A stretch of 64,000 bases of DNA from assembly GCF_030538495.1 (NCBI RefSeq), contig NZ_JAUNTW010000009.1:80498-144497 (forward strand), given 5' to 3'. Shown here piece by piece: positions 45,020 through 52,963 of the stretch; position 1 is the stretch's first letter; the number at the start of each line of letters is the position of its first letter. The DNA comes from Paracoccus sp. (in: a-proteobacteria) (GTDB taxonomy: Bacteria; Pseudomonadota; Alphaproteobacteria; Rhodobacterales; Rhodobacteraceae). Made by a program: the position numbers and the translations under genes. The notes under the pieces were generated by a model. The model was not told where the DNA came from. It saw nothing but the letters and a program-made list of their open reading frames with translations, and did no database searches.

Positions 45020-45676
45020 ATGTCTAATCCGCTGCTGCAATTACTGGTTCTGGCCGCGATTGCGATTTTTCTGATCCTGCGGCTGCGCAACGTGCTGGGG
45101 ACGCGCGACGGGTTCGAACCCCCGCGCACCGACGAACAGCCGCGCCCCACCCCCAAATTCGAGGTGATCGAGGGCAGCGCCGAACAGGTCGATCACGACA
45201 TTCTGGACCACGCCCCCGCTGGCAGCGCCAGTGCCGATGCCTTGGCCGCGATGAAACAGGCCGAGCCGTCCTTTGTGCTGCGCGATTTCCTGAACGGGTC
45301 GAAATCGGCCTATGAAATGATCCTGATGGCGTTTGAACGCGGCGATCTGTCGGATGTGCGGCCGTTTTTGGCCGAACCTGTGGCCGATGCGTTCCAATCG
45401 GTGATTGATCAGCGCGTGGCCGCCGGCCAGACCGTGCAGGCGCAGTATCTGGGGACGCGCGAAACCGCGCTGACGGCGGCGGAATTTGATCACGTCACCG
45501 GCATGGCGGAAATTTCCGTGCGGTTTGTGGGTGAACTGATCGCGGCCACGCTGGACGCTGACGGCACCGTGATCGAAGGCGACGCCAAAGCCCCGCGCAA
45601 ACAAAAAGACGTTTGGACCTTTGCCCGTCACATGGGGCAGGATGATCCGAACTGGCAGCTTGTTGCGACGGGCTGA
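45020..45676 (+). CDS. Tim44/TimA-like domain protein
   Basis: Encodes 218 aa from ATG 45020. N-terminal membrane segment NPLLQLLVLAAIAIFLILRL, then VLGTRDGFEPPRTDEQ, a linker, and the Tim44-like domain at about 80-215 (FLNGSKSAYEMILMAFERGD, then ISVRFVGELIAATLDADG). It is the bacterial relative of the mitochondrial import motor anchor Tim44. It is coupled to the following smr gene by a TGATG overlap. Confidence 0.92.
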   Translation: MSNPLLQLLVLAAIAIFLILRLRNVLGTRDGFEPPRTDEQPRPTPKFEVIEGSAEQVDHDILDHAPAGSASADALAAMKQAEPSFVLRDFLNGSKSAYEMILMAFERGDLSDVRPFLAEPVADAFQSVIDQRVAAGQTVQAQYLGTRETALTAAEFDHVTGMAEISVRFVGELIAATLDADGTVIEGDAKAPRKQKDVWTFARHMGQDDPNWQLVATG

Positions 45677-46272
45677 TGCGCCGCCGCCGGGGTCTGACCC
45701 CTGAGGATGCCGAGATTTGGGCGCAGGTCGCCCGCACCGCGCATCCCATGCACCCAAAGCCTCGGGTCGCGTCCGATGCGAAACCCAAACCCGCGCCGGT
45801 CACGATCCGCGCGGGTTTGGCGTCTGATTTCAGCGTCCCCGATTTTCGCGTGGGACAGGCCGCACCCACATCCAAGGGCGGTGTGACCCGCGCCCAAACC
45901 CCGGCGCAGCATCTGGCGGCGGCATCGCTGCGGATGGATCACAAAACCCATCGTAAGATGACGCAGGGGAAAATGCGGCCCGAAGCGCGCATCGACCTGC
46001 ACGGCATGACGCTGGCGCAGGCGTTTCCCGAATTGGTGCAATTCGTGATGTCTTGCCATGCGTCGGGGCTGCGGCTGGTGCTGGTCATCACCGGCAAAGG
46101 CAGCAGCGGCGATCCCGGCCCTCTGCCCACCCGCCCCGGAGCGCTGCGCCACCAGGTGCCGCATTGGCTGCACAGCCCGCCTTTGTCGCTGGTCGTGCAA
46201 CAAGTCACCGCCGCCCATTACCGCCACGGCGGCGAGGGGGCGTATTACGTCTATCTGCGGCGGATTGGGTAG
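45676..46272 (+). CDS. Smr-domain protein
   Basis: Encodes 198 aa. The N-terminal half is basic and low-complexity. The C-terminal Smr domain (about 105-195) has ARIDLHGMTLAQAFPELVQF, then LVLVITGKGSSGDPG and GEGAYYVYLRR, with the LDLHG-like and HGxGxG-like (here TGKG) motifs. Smr domains are DNA/RNA nicking or ribosome-collision endonuclease modules. Its stop is only 10 bp upstream of the first degenerate CRISPR repeat. Confidence 0.9.
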   Translation: MRRRRGLTPEDAEIWAQVARTAHPMHPKPRVASDAKPKPAPVTIRAGLASDFSVPDFRVGQAAPTSKGGVTRAQTPAQHLAAASLRMDHKTHRKMTQGKMRPEARIDLHGMTLAQAFPELVQFVMSCHASGLRLVLVITGKGSSGDPGPLPTRPGALRHQVPHWLHSPPLSLVVQQVTAAHYRHGGEGAYYVYLRRIG

Positions 46273-46282
46273 GGGGGGGCGC

Positions 46283-46614
46283 TTGTTCCGCTGCGACACG
46301 GGGATGAAACGGCTGGCTCGGTCCAGACAGACATATCCCGCCGCTGTTCCCTATGAATCCGGGGATGAACCGATCGACGTGGAGGTGTCGGCCTTTCCGG
46401 TCGACTGTTCCCCGCGAACGTGGGGATAAACCGTGATTGATCTGGCGGATATGCCGCTGACCAGTTTGTTCCCCACGAACGCGGGAATGAACTGCAAATC
46501 CGCGACGTGCCGCTGGTCGATCCCCCTGTTACCCACGAGCGTGAGGGTGAACCGGACAAGGCCCTGATCGAGTCGGGTCGAAATTACTGTTCCCCGGAAC
46601 GCGGGGATGAATCG
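46283..46614 (+). CRISPR. Degenerate type I-E-like CRISPR array, six diverged repeats
   Basis: Six 28-29-nt units at 46283-46311, 46344-46372, 46405-46433, 46466-46494, 46526-46554 and 46587-46614. The consensus starts CTGTTCCCC, has palindromic arms CCCCGC/GCGGGG around GAAC, and ends GGGGATGAACCG, as in type I-E. Spacers are 32, 32, 32, 31 and 32 nt. Every unit differs from the consensus (for example the first has CGCTGCGACAC in place of the loop side, and the last lacks one base). No leader fits in the 10 bp after smr, and no cas gene is in the window. It looks like a decayed array. 46615-46808 beyond it shows nothing recognisable. Confidence 0.85.
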
Positions 46615-46808
46615 AACTGTCCGCGCAGTGTGCCGGGCCTTTGTCATCTGTCGGAAGCGGTTCCGCAACGGACCTAATTTCTATGGCTTCCCGCATCTGC
46701 CGGGCAAAGCGGGCTAACGGATCGCGGCGACGATGCGCGTGCCGATTGTGACGGTGGTTTACGATTTGGCTAACGAAAAGACACGCCGGTGGCGGGCCTG
46801 CGCAATAT

Positions 46809-47000
46809 TCAGGCGGCAAATATCTTAATAAGAACAGCGGCCAAGCCAGCCCCGGCCCCGATCAGCGCGGTAGCAGCCCTCGCACCGACTGCCAGCGGGT
46901 GCCACACCGTTTCTTTCGAAATTTTCGCCGTTTCCGCGATCAGCTTGGCGATTTCGGCGCGCATCTTGTCGTCGGCAAGGCTTTGTTCTTGGGTGGTCAT
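46809..47000 (-). CDS. Small protein with C-terminal membrane segment, unknown
   Basis: Encodes 63 aa. The N-terminal half is a charged helix (QSLADDKMRAEIAKLIAETA), and the C-terminal half is a hydrophobic segment (GARAATALIGAGAGLAAVLI). AAGGGA lies 8 bases before ATG 47000. The upstream palindrome TTTAACG-N5-CGTTAAA (47050-47068) resembles motifs around the neighbouring XRE gene, so that regulator probably controls it. No function is known; it looks like accessory, possibly phage-derived, DNA. Confidence 0.6.
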   Translation of the reverse strand: MTTQEQSLADDKMRAEIAKLIAETAKISKETVWHPLAVGARAATALIGAGAGLAAVLIKIFAA

Positions 47001-47049
47001 GTCTCGGTTCCCTTCGGTTCGGATGGCACCGAGTCGTTATTGCTTCAAA

Positions 47050-47068
47050 TTTAACGAATACCGTTAAA
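47050..47068. promoter_or_regulatory. Candidate operator, TAACG dyad
   Basis: TTTAACG and CGTTAAA are perfect inverted 7-mers around AATAC, 50 bp upstream of the 63-aa gene. Related TAACGGAT units occur at 47317-47325 (upstream of the XRE gene) and, inverted, at 47086-47095 (end of the XRE gene). Confidence 0.6.
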
Positions 47069-47084
47069 AATGTCAATCAAACCG

Positions 47085-47291
47085 CTATCCGTTAGTCTTC
47101 TGCGGCCAGTCATTCGGCCTGTAACCGTCCAGATAGGCCCGAACCAGCCTTTCGACGGCGGCACTGATCGCGGTCGCGCCGCGCTCTAACTCGCTGACGC
47201 GGACGGAATGCCCGAACCCCAACAAAGGGGCGATTTCGTGTTGTTTCAGCCCAAGACTTTTGCGGGCCGCTTTCAGTTCGTCGGCTGTCAT
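47085..47291 (-). CDS. XRE-family helix-turn-helix regulator
   Basis: Encodes 68 aa from ATG 47291 (MTADELKAARKSLGL). The HTH is KQHEIAPLLGFGHSVRVSEL, ending ERGATAISAAVERLVRAYLD. It is a small cytosolic DNA-binding protein. It lies upstream of the 63-aa membrane protein gene, same strand, separated by an 84-bp gap with the TAACG dyad. A toxin-antitoxin pair cannot be shown. Confidence 0.8.
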   Translation of the reverse strand: MTADELKAARKSLGLKQHEIAPLLGFGHSVRVSELERGATAISAAVERLVRAYLDGYRPNDWPQKTNG

Positions 47292-47361
47292 CGTCGCCCC
47301 CCTGTTTGATTTACATCTAACGGATTGCGTCACTTTTTCAAGGGGGCATTATGGCTGACCC

Positions 47362-47856
47362 CTAATCCCGTCGCGGCGACACATCCTGACAGATCGGCAC
47401 GACATAATTCGGGGGCAGGGCGGACGCCGCAATCGCGCGTTCGGCCACCATCACGCTGCGGGTGGTGGAGGCACCCTCTGACGGATGATCGCCAATTTCG
47501 ACCCGGCCCGTCAGCAGGTTCACATCGCACACCGTGACCGAGGCCGACAGCCGGTCGTTCATCGTCTGCGTGAACCCGGCCAGCACATAATCCCCGCCGC
47601 GCGACGCGAATTTGTATTCGTTTACCACCCCCATGCTGCCGCACACGTCGCAGCCCGCATAGACCGTAAACCCGGTATCCGTGCGTTCCACATCGGGAAA
47701 GCCAGTCATATTCGGCAGAACGGAAAACGCCGCGCGGATGGAATAATCTTCGATCACGACGACGCGGTTATCGGCGGGGGTCATCACATTGACGGCGTGG
47801 ACGGGACCGTTCGGCCCGTCCCCCACCACAATCGCCACCAAAGCCGCCGCAATCAT
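47362..47856 (-). CDS. Exported protein of unknown function
   Basis: Encodes 164 aa. Starts MIAAALVAIVVGDG, a weak signal or membrane segment. It contains a CDVCGS motif (GCDVCGSMGV) and a late Cys (VVPICQDVSPRRD). No family is recognised. Its start overlaps the 3' end of the upstream PLDc_N-like gene by 4 bp, so they are probably co-transcribed. Confidence 0.6.
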   Translation of the reverse strand: MIAAALVAIVVGDGPNGPVHAVNVMTPADNRVVVIEDYSIRAAFSVLPNMTGFPDVERTDTGFTVYAGCDVCGSMGVVNEYKFASRGGDYVLAGFTQTMNDRLSASVTVCDVNLLTGRVEIGDHPSEGASTTRSVMVAERAIAASALPPNYVVPICQDVSPRRD

Positions 47857-48032
47857 CGGCTGTAATTCGCGCGCGGACCCGCGAAATACCAGATGATGAG
47901 GCCCAGCACCGGCAGAACCGCAATCAGGATGATCCAGAACAGTTTCGTCCCGGTGGATTCATTCGTGTTGATGACCTGCGCAATCGCCCAGACATCCAGA
48001 ACAAAGATGATAACGCCAAACAGCCAGCCCAT
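47853..48032 (-). CDS. Small membrane protein, PLDc_N-like
   Basis: Encodes 59 aa from ATG 48032, with GGAGG 5 bases upstream. Two membrane segments: GWLFGVIIFVLDVWAIAQVI and FWIILIAVLPVLGLIIWYFA followed by GPR. This is the PLDc_N (phospholipase D nuclease N-terminal) pattern seen as stand-alone small proteins. Role unknown. It follows hslU by about 58 bp on the same strand. Confidence 0.8.
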   Translation of the reverse strand: MGWLFGVIIFVLDVWAIAQVINTNESTGTKLFWIILIAVLPVLGLIIWYFAGPRANYSR

Positions 48033-48089
48033 ATCGGCCTCCATGTTGATGCAACCGAGGAACCCGCAGACCAGCCCCCCGGTTCCGTT

Positions 48090-49388
48090 TTACAGGACGT
48101 AACGTGACAAATCCGTGGACCGCGCCAGATCGCCCAGATGTTTTTCGACATAGGCGGCGTCCACGCTGATCTGCGCGCCGCTTTGGTCGGGGGCGGTAAA
48201 GGACAGTTCTTCGAACACCCGTTCAATCACGGTATAGAGACGCCGCGCGCCGATATTTTCGATGGCGCCGTTCACCTCGGCCGCGATGCGGGCCAGGGCG
48301 GCGATGCCGTCATCGGTGAATGTAACGGTCACATCCTCGGTCGCCATCAGGGCGGTGTATTGCCGGGTCAGGGCGTTGTCGGTTTCCGACAGGATGCGGA
48401 TAAAGTCATCTTCGGTCAGCGCGCGCAGCTCCACGCGGATCGGCAAACGCCCCTGCAATTCGGGCAGCAAATCCGACGGTTTCGACACATGAAACGCGCC
48501 GGATGCGATGAACAGGATGTGATCGGTTTTGACGGGACCGTATTTGGTCGATACCGTGGTGCCTTCGATCAGGGGCAACAGATCGCGCTGCACGCCTTCG
48601 CGGGACACATCGCCGCCGCGCACCTCTTGCCGGGCGGCGACTTTGTCGATTTCGTCAATGAACACAATGCCGTTTTGCTGGACCGCCTCCAAAGCGGCGG
48701 TTTTCACCGTTTCATCGTCCAGCAGTTTGTCGGCCTCTTCCGCGATCAGCAGGTCATAGCTTTCGGCGACGGTGACTTTGCGCCGGACCTTGCGCCCGCC
48801 AAAGGCCTTCATCAGGCCGGACAGATCCATCATGCCCGCGCCGGGCTGGCCCGGCATGTCCATCATGCCCAGCGGGTTGGTGTTGTCCGTCACCTCAATT
48901 TCAATAACGGTGCTGTCCAATTCGCCGCGCTTCAGCTTGTCGCGGAACATCTGGCGGGTGCCGTCGCGGGCGCTGTCCCCGGCCAGAATGGCGACGACGC
49001 GATCTTCAGCCGCCCTGTAGGCGCGGGCTTTCACGTCTTCGCGCATCCGGTCGCGGGTGTCGATCATGGCGGCGTCGGTCAGGTCGCGGATGATCTGTTC
49101 CACATCGCGCCCGACATAGCCGACCTCGGTGAATTTCGTCGCCTCGACCTTGATAAAGGGGGCGTTTGCCAGCTTCGCCAGACGGCGGCTGATTTCGGTT
49201 TTACCAACCCCGGTCGGCCCGATCATCAGGATGTTTTTGGGATAGACCTCATCGCGCAGATCATCGCCCAATTGTTTGCGCCGCCAGCGGTTGCGCAGCG
49301 CCACGGCAACGGCGCGTTTGGCATCACGCTGCCCGATGATAAAGCGGTCCAGCTCGGACACGATTTCGCGGGGGGTCAGGTCGGTCAA
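48090..49388 (-). CDS. hslU: ATP-dependent protease ATPase subunit HslU
   Basis: Encodes 432 aa, normal for HslU. TTG start with AGAGGTG upstream. Walker A GPTGVGKT is at residues 57-64 and Walker B is [12 protein letters not shown]; the end matches the HslV-binding C-terminus (LSRYVL). It unfolds substrates for HslV. Unusually, hslV is not adjacent: an opposite-strand gene and a repeat lie between them. Confidence 0.97.
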   Translation of the reverse strand: MTDLTPREIVSELDRFIIGQRDAKRAVAVALRNRWRRKQLGDDLRDEVYPKNILMIGPTGVGKTEISRRLAKLANAPFIKVEATKFTEVGYVGRDVEQIIRDLTDAAMIDTRDRMREDVKARAYRAAEDRVVAILAGDSARDGTRQMFRDKLKRGELDSTVIEIEVTDNTNPLGMMDMPGQPGAGMMDLSGLMKAFGGRKVRRKVTVAESYDLLIAEEADKLLDDETVKTAALEAVQQNGIVFIDEIDKVAARQEVRGGDVSREGVQRDLLPLIEGTTVSTKYGPVKTDHILFIASGAFHVSKPSDLLPELQGRLPIRVELRALTEDDFIRILSETDNALTRQYTALMATEDVTVTFTDDGIAALARIAAEVNGAIENIGARRLYTVIERVFEELSFTAPDQSGAQISVDAAYVEKHLGDLARSTDLSRYVL

Positions 49389-49488
49389 GGATCACCTCTG
49401 TCGTCTTTCCGCATCATCTAGACAGCGCGGCGCGGCGTTTCAACGGGTGGGGCTGGATTTGGTGGTCGGTCGGGTGCAGGATGAGGGG

Positions 49489-50067
49489 ATGGAACAGAAT
49501 GACACAATGACCCGGCGCGGATTGGCTGCGCGGTTGACGGCTGCCGCCGCCACGGTGGGATTGGGCGCAGGGCCGGCACAGGCCGCCGCGGATCCGGTGC
49601 TGCGCGATGCGGCCCTGCGCGGGCTGGCACTGGCGGGGATGCGGGGCGATCCGGTGGCGCAGGCCGCCGCCGACCGGACGCTGGCGCAGATGGCGCAGAC
49701 CGACCCCGAAGGCGCATTGCTGGCGCGGCTCTATCGCCGTCTGGACGCGCCGCCGACGACCTATCACGAACCGGCCCCGGCGGCGGCGCGCGATGCCTTG
49801 GCGTTGCTGCATGATCTTATTGCGGCCTGTCGCCCGGTCAGGTTCCATTATACCGATTTGCAGGATCAGGACAGCGAACGGGTGGTGCTGCCGCTGGCCT
49901 TGGTCCACCCGCCGCAGGGGGTAAAATTGCTGGCATGGTGTCAGGAACGCGGCGATTACCGCCAGTTTTTTGTCCGCGCCATGGATGCCCTGACGCCGCA
50001 AATGGGCGATTTCCGCGCCGAACGAATGACACTCCTCCAAGGCCTAGCCGAAAAAGAACGCGCCTAG
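49489..50067 (+). CDS. Exported WYL-like domain protein
   Basis: Encodes 192 aa from ATG 49489; ATG 49507 is an alternative. The N-terminus MTRRGLAARLTAAAATVG, followed by a hydrophobic Ala-rich stretch to AQAA, resembles a twin-arginine signal. The C-terminal part (about 110-180) looks like a WYL fold (RPVRFHYTDLQDQDSERVVL ... KLLAWCQERGDYRQFF). WYL domains normally sit in cytosolic regulators. It lies on the plus strand between hslU and hslV. Confidence 0.7.
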   Translation: MEQNDTMTRRGLAARLTAAAATVGLGAGPAQAAADPVLRDAALRGLALAGMRGDPVAQAAADRTLAQMAQTDPEGALLARLYRRLDAPPTTYHEPAPAAARDALALLHDLIAACRPVRFHYTDLQDQDSERVVLPLALVHPPQGVKLLAWCQERGDYRQFFVRAMDALTPQMGDFRAERMTLLQGLAEKERA

Positions 50068-50069
50068 CC

Positions 50070-50120
50070 TTATCTTCTGTGCAAAAATATCCCGGGGGTC
50101 CGGGGGCTGGCCCCCGGCGC
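50070..50120 (-). repeat. Dispersed intergenic element, copy D (inverted)
   Basis: TATCTTCTGTGCAAAAATAT followed by CCCGGGGGTCCGGGGGC and GCCCCCGG, the reverse complement of copies A-C. It starts 2 bp after the stop of the WYL-like gene and ends 5 bp before the hslV stop. Confidence 0.85.
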
Positions 50121-50125
50121 CATCG

Positions 50126-50683
50126 TCAGGACTCCAACACCTCAACCGTCAAACGCCCATTCGTGTAAACACAAATATCGGCGGCGATCGCCATAGCCTT
50201 ACGGGCAATCGCCTCGGCGTCCAGATCGGTTTCCAGCAACCCCCGCGCGGCGGCGAGCGCGAAATTCCCGCCCGACCCGATGGCCGCAACGTCATGTTCG
50301 GGCTCCAACACATCGCCCGCGCCCGTCACCACCAACAGGTCCGACCCGTCGGTGACGATCAGCATGGCTTCCAGATTGCGCAGATATTTGTCGGTGCGCC
50401 AATCCTTGGCCAATTCCACACAGGCGCGCTGCAACTGACCGGGCGCGGCCTCTAATTTCTTTTCCAACCGTTCCAGCAGGGTAAAGGCGTCCGCCGTCGA
50501 TCCGGCAAAGCCCACAACCACATCGCGCCCGCCCGGACGCAGGCGGCGCACTTTGCGCGCGGTTCCCTTCATCACGGTGGGGCCGACGCTGACCTGACCG
50601 TCACCGGCCACAACCACACGCCCGCCACGACGAACCGCCAGAATGGTTGTGCCATGCCAGCCGGGGAATTTGTCGTCACTCAT
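50126..50683 (-). CDS. hslV: ATP-dependent protease subunit HslV
   Basis: Encodes 185 aa from ATG 50683. The propeptide ends WHG before catalytic T12 ([20 protein letters not shown]), followed by [18 protein letters not shown] and [17 protein letters not shown]. It is the proteasome-like peptidase of HslUV. It is separated from hslU by about 740 bp. Confidence 0.97.
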   Translation of the reverse strand: MSDDKFPGWHGTTILAVRRGGRVVVAGDGQVSVGPTVMKGTARKVRRLRPGGRDVVVGFAGSTADAFTLLERLEKKLEAAPGQLQRACVELAKDWRTDKYLRNLEAMLIVTDGSDLLVVTGAGDVLEPEHDVAAIGSGGNFALAAARGLLETDLDAEAIARKAMAIAADICVYTNGRLTVEVLES

Positions 50684-50767
50684 CTGCGCCTCATCGTTTT
50701 TGCTGTGGATCAGATATGGATGCGGGCGCGGGGTTGCAAGCGGGGCGCGTCTGCGTAACCTGCGGCC

Positions 50768-51450
50768 ATGCCTGACGACCGCCACCTGACTGTATATCTG
50801 CACCCCCCGATTCTGGCGACCGCGCGCGCCGGCAAGCTGGGCTTTCTGAACCGTATGACCGCGCTTTTGACGGCGCGCGGCTGGGGCGTGACCATCGAAC
50901 CATCGAGTGACGCCGCGCGGGCGGATGCGCCGAACCGCCCCGGCTATGCCCTGTTTCATATGGAGCGTCCGACCCATCCCCGCGCCCTGACATTCCGGCT
51001 GGCCTATCATTACCCGTTCTGGCGGTTGGAACGGGTGGCTGAACGGTGGCGCTGGCCGGTGGCGCAGGCGGCGTTTGAACCGGGCGATCCGGCACAGGCG
51101 CGCGATTTCGCCGCCCGCCTGCGCAACCGCGTGCTGCCGGGACCAGAACCGGTGGCGGGCGATCACATCCTGATCCCGCTACAGGGTCACATCCGCAAAC
51201 AGCGCAGCTTTCAATCGGCCAGCCCGTTGAAGATGATCCAGGCCGCCGCGCGCACGGGCCGCCCCTGCATCGCCACGCTGCACCCGAAAGAGGTTTATGA
51301 CGACCGCGACCGCGCCGCATTGGACCGGCTGGCCGCGCGTTTTCCGAACCTGACCATCGGCGGCGACACGGCGCGCCTGCTGCGCGATTGCGCCTTTGTG
51401 GTGACGCAAAACAGCGGCGTGGGTTTTGACGGGCTGATCCTGTGGGGGGG
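50768..51450 (+). pseudogene. Capsule/polysaccharide-export-like host gene interrupted by the prophage
   Basis: The frame runs to 51481, but host-like sequence ends at about 51450. Seen: [40 protein letters not shown]-like segments, ATLHPKEVYDDRDR and VVTQNSGVGFDGLILWG. The motif TQNS.V.FDG is normally followed by a C-terminal segment that is absent here; instead the frame enters phage-end sequence and stops after 10 more codons. The remainder should lie beyond the right phage end, outside the window. Confidence 0.7.
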
Positions 51451-51457
51451 TGAACCA

Positions 51458-51597
51458 GACGGGATGAAACGGCATAGGTGATCAGCACCCAGAAAGCGCC
51501 GGAATCGTTGAAGAAAACGACGTTTTTTGCAGGGTGTGCATTCTGGACGGTTTGAGACGATTTTACCCAAATCGGCGGGCCGAATGGGATGAAAGCG
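51458..51597. other. Left-end repeated sites, probable transposase binding
   Basis: Three related 14-mers: GACGGGATGAAACG (51458-51471), GACGGTTTGAGACG (51546-51559) and AATGGGATGAAAGC (51584-51597). They lie within 150 bp of the presumed left end and outside any gene, like the L1-L3 sites bound by MuA. Confidence 0.6.
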
Positions 51598-51620
51598 GCG
51601 CTGAATGAGCGCCGTCTTTT
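51597..51620 (+). terminator. Hairpin at prophage left end
   Basis: GGCGCT and AGCGCC form a 6-bp stem around GAATG, followed by GTCTTTTG. On the plus strand it could stop transcription entering from the interrupted host gene; it lies just beyond the repressor gene's 3' end. Confidence 0.5.
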
Positions 51621-51621
51621 G

Positions 51622-52284
51622 TTAGAGGGTGCGACCCACCCAGACGACGCGACCGACAGCGTGAAAGCGGTCGACGTGGTCTTTGTCGATAATGAACGGT
51701 TTGTAGGCGGGGTTGTCGCTGACGACTTCGAGAGCATCCGGCAGCACGTTGATGCGTTTGACGAACACGCCATCGCCATATGTGAATGCCCAGACCGCGC
51801 CGGTCATGCGCTGATCTGCGGTGTCGATCATCACCAGGTCGCGGTCGGCCACGGTGGGCAACATGCTGTCGCCCTGCGCATCCACGATGATCATTCCGTC
51901 CGGTTTTCGGCCCAGCCTGCGGGTAAAGAAATCCGGCGGAAAGGGAATGGAATCAAGGCGTTCTGCGCGATCCACAAAGCTGCCATAGCCCGCAGACAGG
52001 GACACATCAAAGCGCGGCACGTCGATCAGGGCGCGGGGTGAAGGTGCTTCTGGCGGGAGCGTTGTTGGCGCGGCCTCTCTGCCGGTAAGGAGCCAGTCCG
52101 CGCTAACCCCCGCCGCCCTAGCGAGTGCCAAGAGGTTGTCTGCGCGTGGAATCGAGCCGTTGAGAATGCTGTTCGCCGTGCCGACAGGGATACCTGACTG
52201 CTTTGCGATCTGCCGCGCGCTTGCAGTCCCAAAGGTGTCCTTCACTCGCCCGACCAATCCTTGAATGTTCGAATCTTCAAACAT
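51622..52284 (-). CDS. Prophage repressor, S24/LexA-like (c)
   Basis: Encodes 220 aa. N-terminal HTH (ARQIAKQSGIPVGTANSILN), linker, then an S24 peptidase-like domain with Ser140 (DAQGDSMLPT) and Lys176 (DGVFVKRIN). An Ala98-Gly99 pair in LSAGYGSF is the likely self-cleavage site. So SOS-type induction of the prophage is plausible, unlike Mu c. Its own start lies inside an operator dyad at 52261-52288. Confidence 0.92.
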   Translation of the reverse strand: MFEDSNIQGLVGRVKDTFGTASARQIAKQSGIPVGTANSILNGSIPRADNLLALARAAGVSADWLLTGREAAPTTLPPEAPSPRALIDVPRFDVSLSAGYGSFVDRAERLDSIPFPPDFFTRRLGRKPDGMIIVDAQGDSMLPTVADRDLVMIDTADQRMTGAVWAFTYGDGVFVKRINVLPDALEVVSDNPAYKPFIIDKDHVDRFHAVGRVVWVGRTL

Positions 52285-52395
52285 TCAAGTAACATTTGAA
52301 GGTTTGAGTGACACTTGAGTGTTTGCTTAAGTCGCTGATTTTAAAAACAAACTGAACATAACGCCGCTGGTGAATGAAAAATCCAACATTCAAGT
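52261..52395. promoter_or_regulatory. Prophage operator region (repressor/Ner control)
   Basis: TTGAATGTT (52261-52269) and AACATTCAA (52280-52288) form a 9-bp dyad. AACATTCAAGT occurs at 52280-52290 and again at 52385-52395. Degenerate inverted units TTTGAGTG and ACTTGAGTG lie between (about 52303-52320). The region is AT-rich, between divergent c and ner, as expected for early and repressor promoters. Confidence 0.8.
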
Positions 52396-52493
52396 TCGAT
52401 TTATCATTTACTTCGTTCTTAATATCAAACATTATCGCCCCGAGGTTGACACAAAACAGCACAACACCCCGCTGGAACGGGGAGGAGGCAGAG

Positions 52494-52796
52494 ATGAACA
52501 GTATTCCAATCGGCTGGCACCCTGCGCGCATTCGCGCCGAGGTTGTTTTGCGGGGCGGAAATTTCCGCCGGATCGCCCGCGATGCGGGGATCGACCACAC
52601 CTGTATTTCCAAGGCGCTGCGCGTCCCCTGTTACGTTGGGGAACAGGCATTGGCCCAGTTCGTGCAGGTTCCGGCCCATGAGATTTGGCCGAGCCGCTAT
52701 GATGCCGATGGAATGCCGCGTCATGCCCGCACCCGCGCCAAGCTTATCGCCAACAGGGTGACGTTAAAACCCGCAAAAACGGCGGGAATGGTGTAA
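52494..52796 (+). CDS. ner: Ner/Nlp-like DNA-binding protein
   Basis: Encodes 100 aa from ATG 52494, with GGAGGAGG upstream. The N-terminal SIPIGWHPARIRAEVVLRGG, followed by NFRRIARDAGIDHTCISKAL and AHEIWPSRYDADG, matches the Mu Ner/Nlp family. Ner turns down the early and repressor promoters. First gene of the rightward early operon. Confidence 0.88.
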   Translation: MNSIPIGWHPARIRAEVVLRGGNFRRIARDAGIDHTCISKALRVPCYVGEQALAQFVQVPAHEIWPSRYDADGMPRHARTRAKLIANRVTLKPAKTAGMV

Positions 52797-52798
52797 AA

Positions 52799-52963
52799 AT
52801 GGCCGCTTTGTTCGTTAAATCGTTCATCAGCGCCCTGCGCGCGGCTGATCTGGACGACATTTTGGGCGCAATTGCGATCTGGGGCCTGCTGATTCTGGGC
52901 CTGTGGATCGGATTTGGTGCAGGGCTGGCCGATATGGGCCTGATCGCCGAGGTGCAGAAATGA
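52799..52963 (+). CDS. Small phage membrane protein
   Basis: Encodes 54 aa (MAALFVKSFISALRAADLDD then a hydrophobic segment AIAIWGLLILGLWIGFGAGL). One membrane segment. 2 bp after ner; overlaps the next gene by 4 bp. Function unknown. Confidence 0.6.
   Translation: MAALFVKSFISALRAADLDDILGAIAIWGLLILGLWIGFGAGLADMGLIAEVQK

Noticed and set aside
45106-45124. GGGTTCGAACCCCCG resembles a tRNA T-arm.
   Set aside because: It lies inside the Tim44-like gene, with no acceptor, D or anticodon arms at the required distances.
46615-46675. A seventh CRISPR repeat after the last clear one.
   Set aside because: The 29 bases at the expected distance do not match the consensus in either orientation.
46809-47291. 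Toxin-antitoxin system made of the 63-aa protein and the XRE protein.
   Set aside because: Neither protein matches a known toxin or antitoxin family and they do not overlap; reported only as a linked pair.
51458-51471. GGGATGAAACG at the prophage end resembles the end of the CRISPR repeat.
   Set aside because: The match is short, the palindromic arms are absent, and related copies nearby fit transposase sites better.
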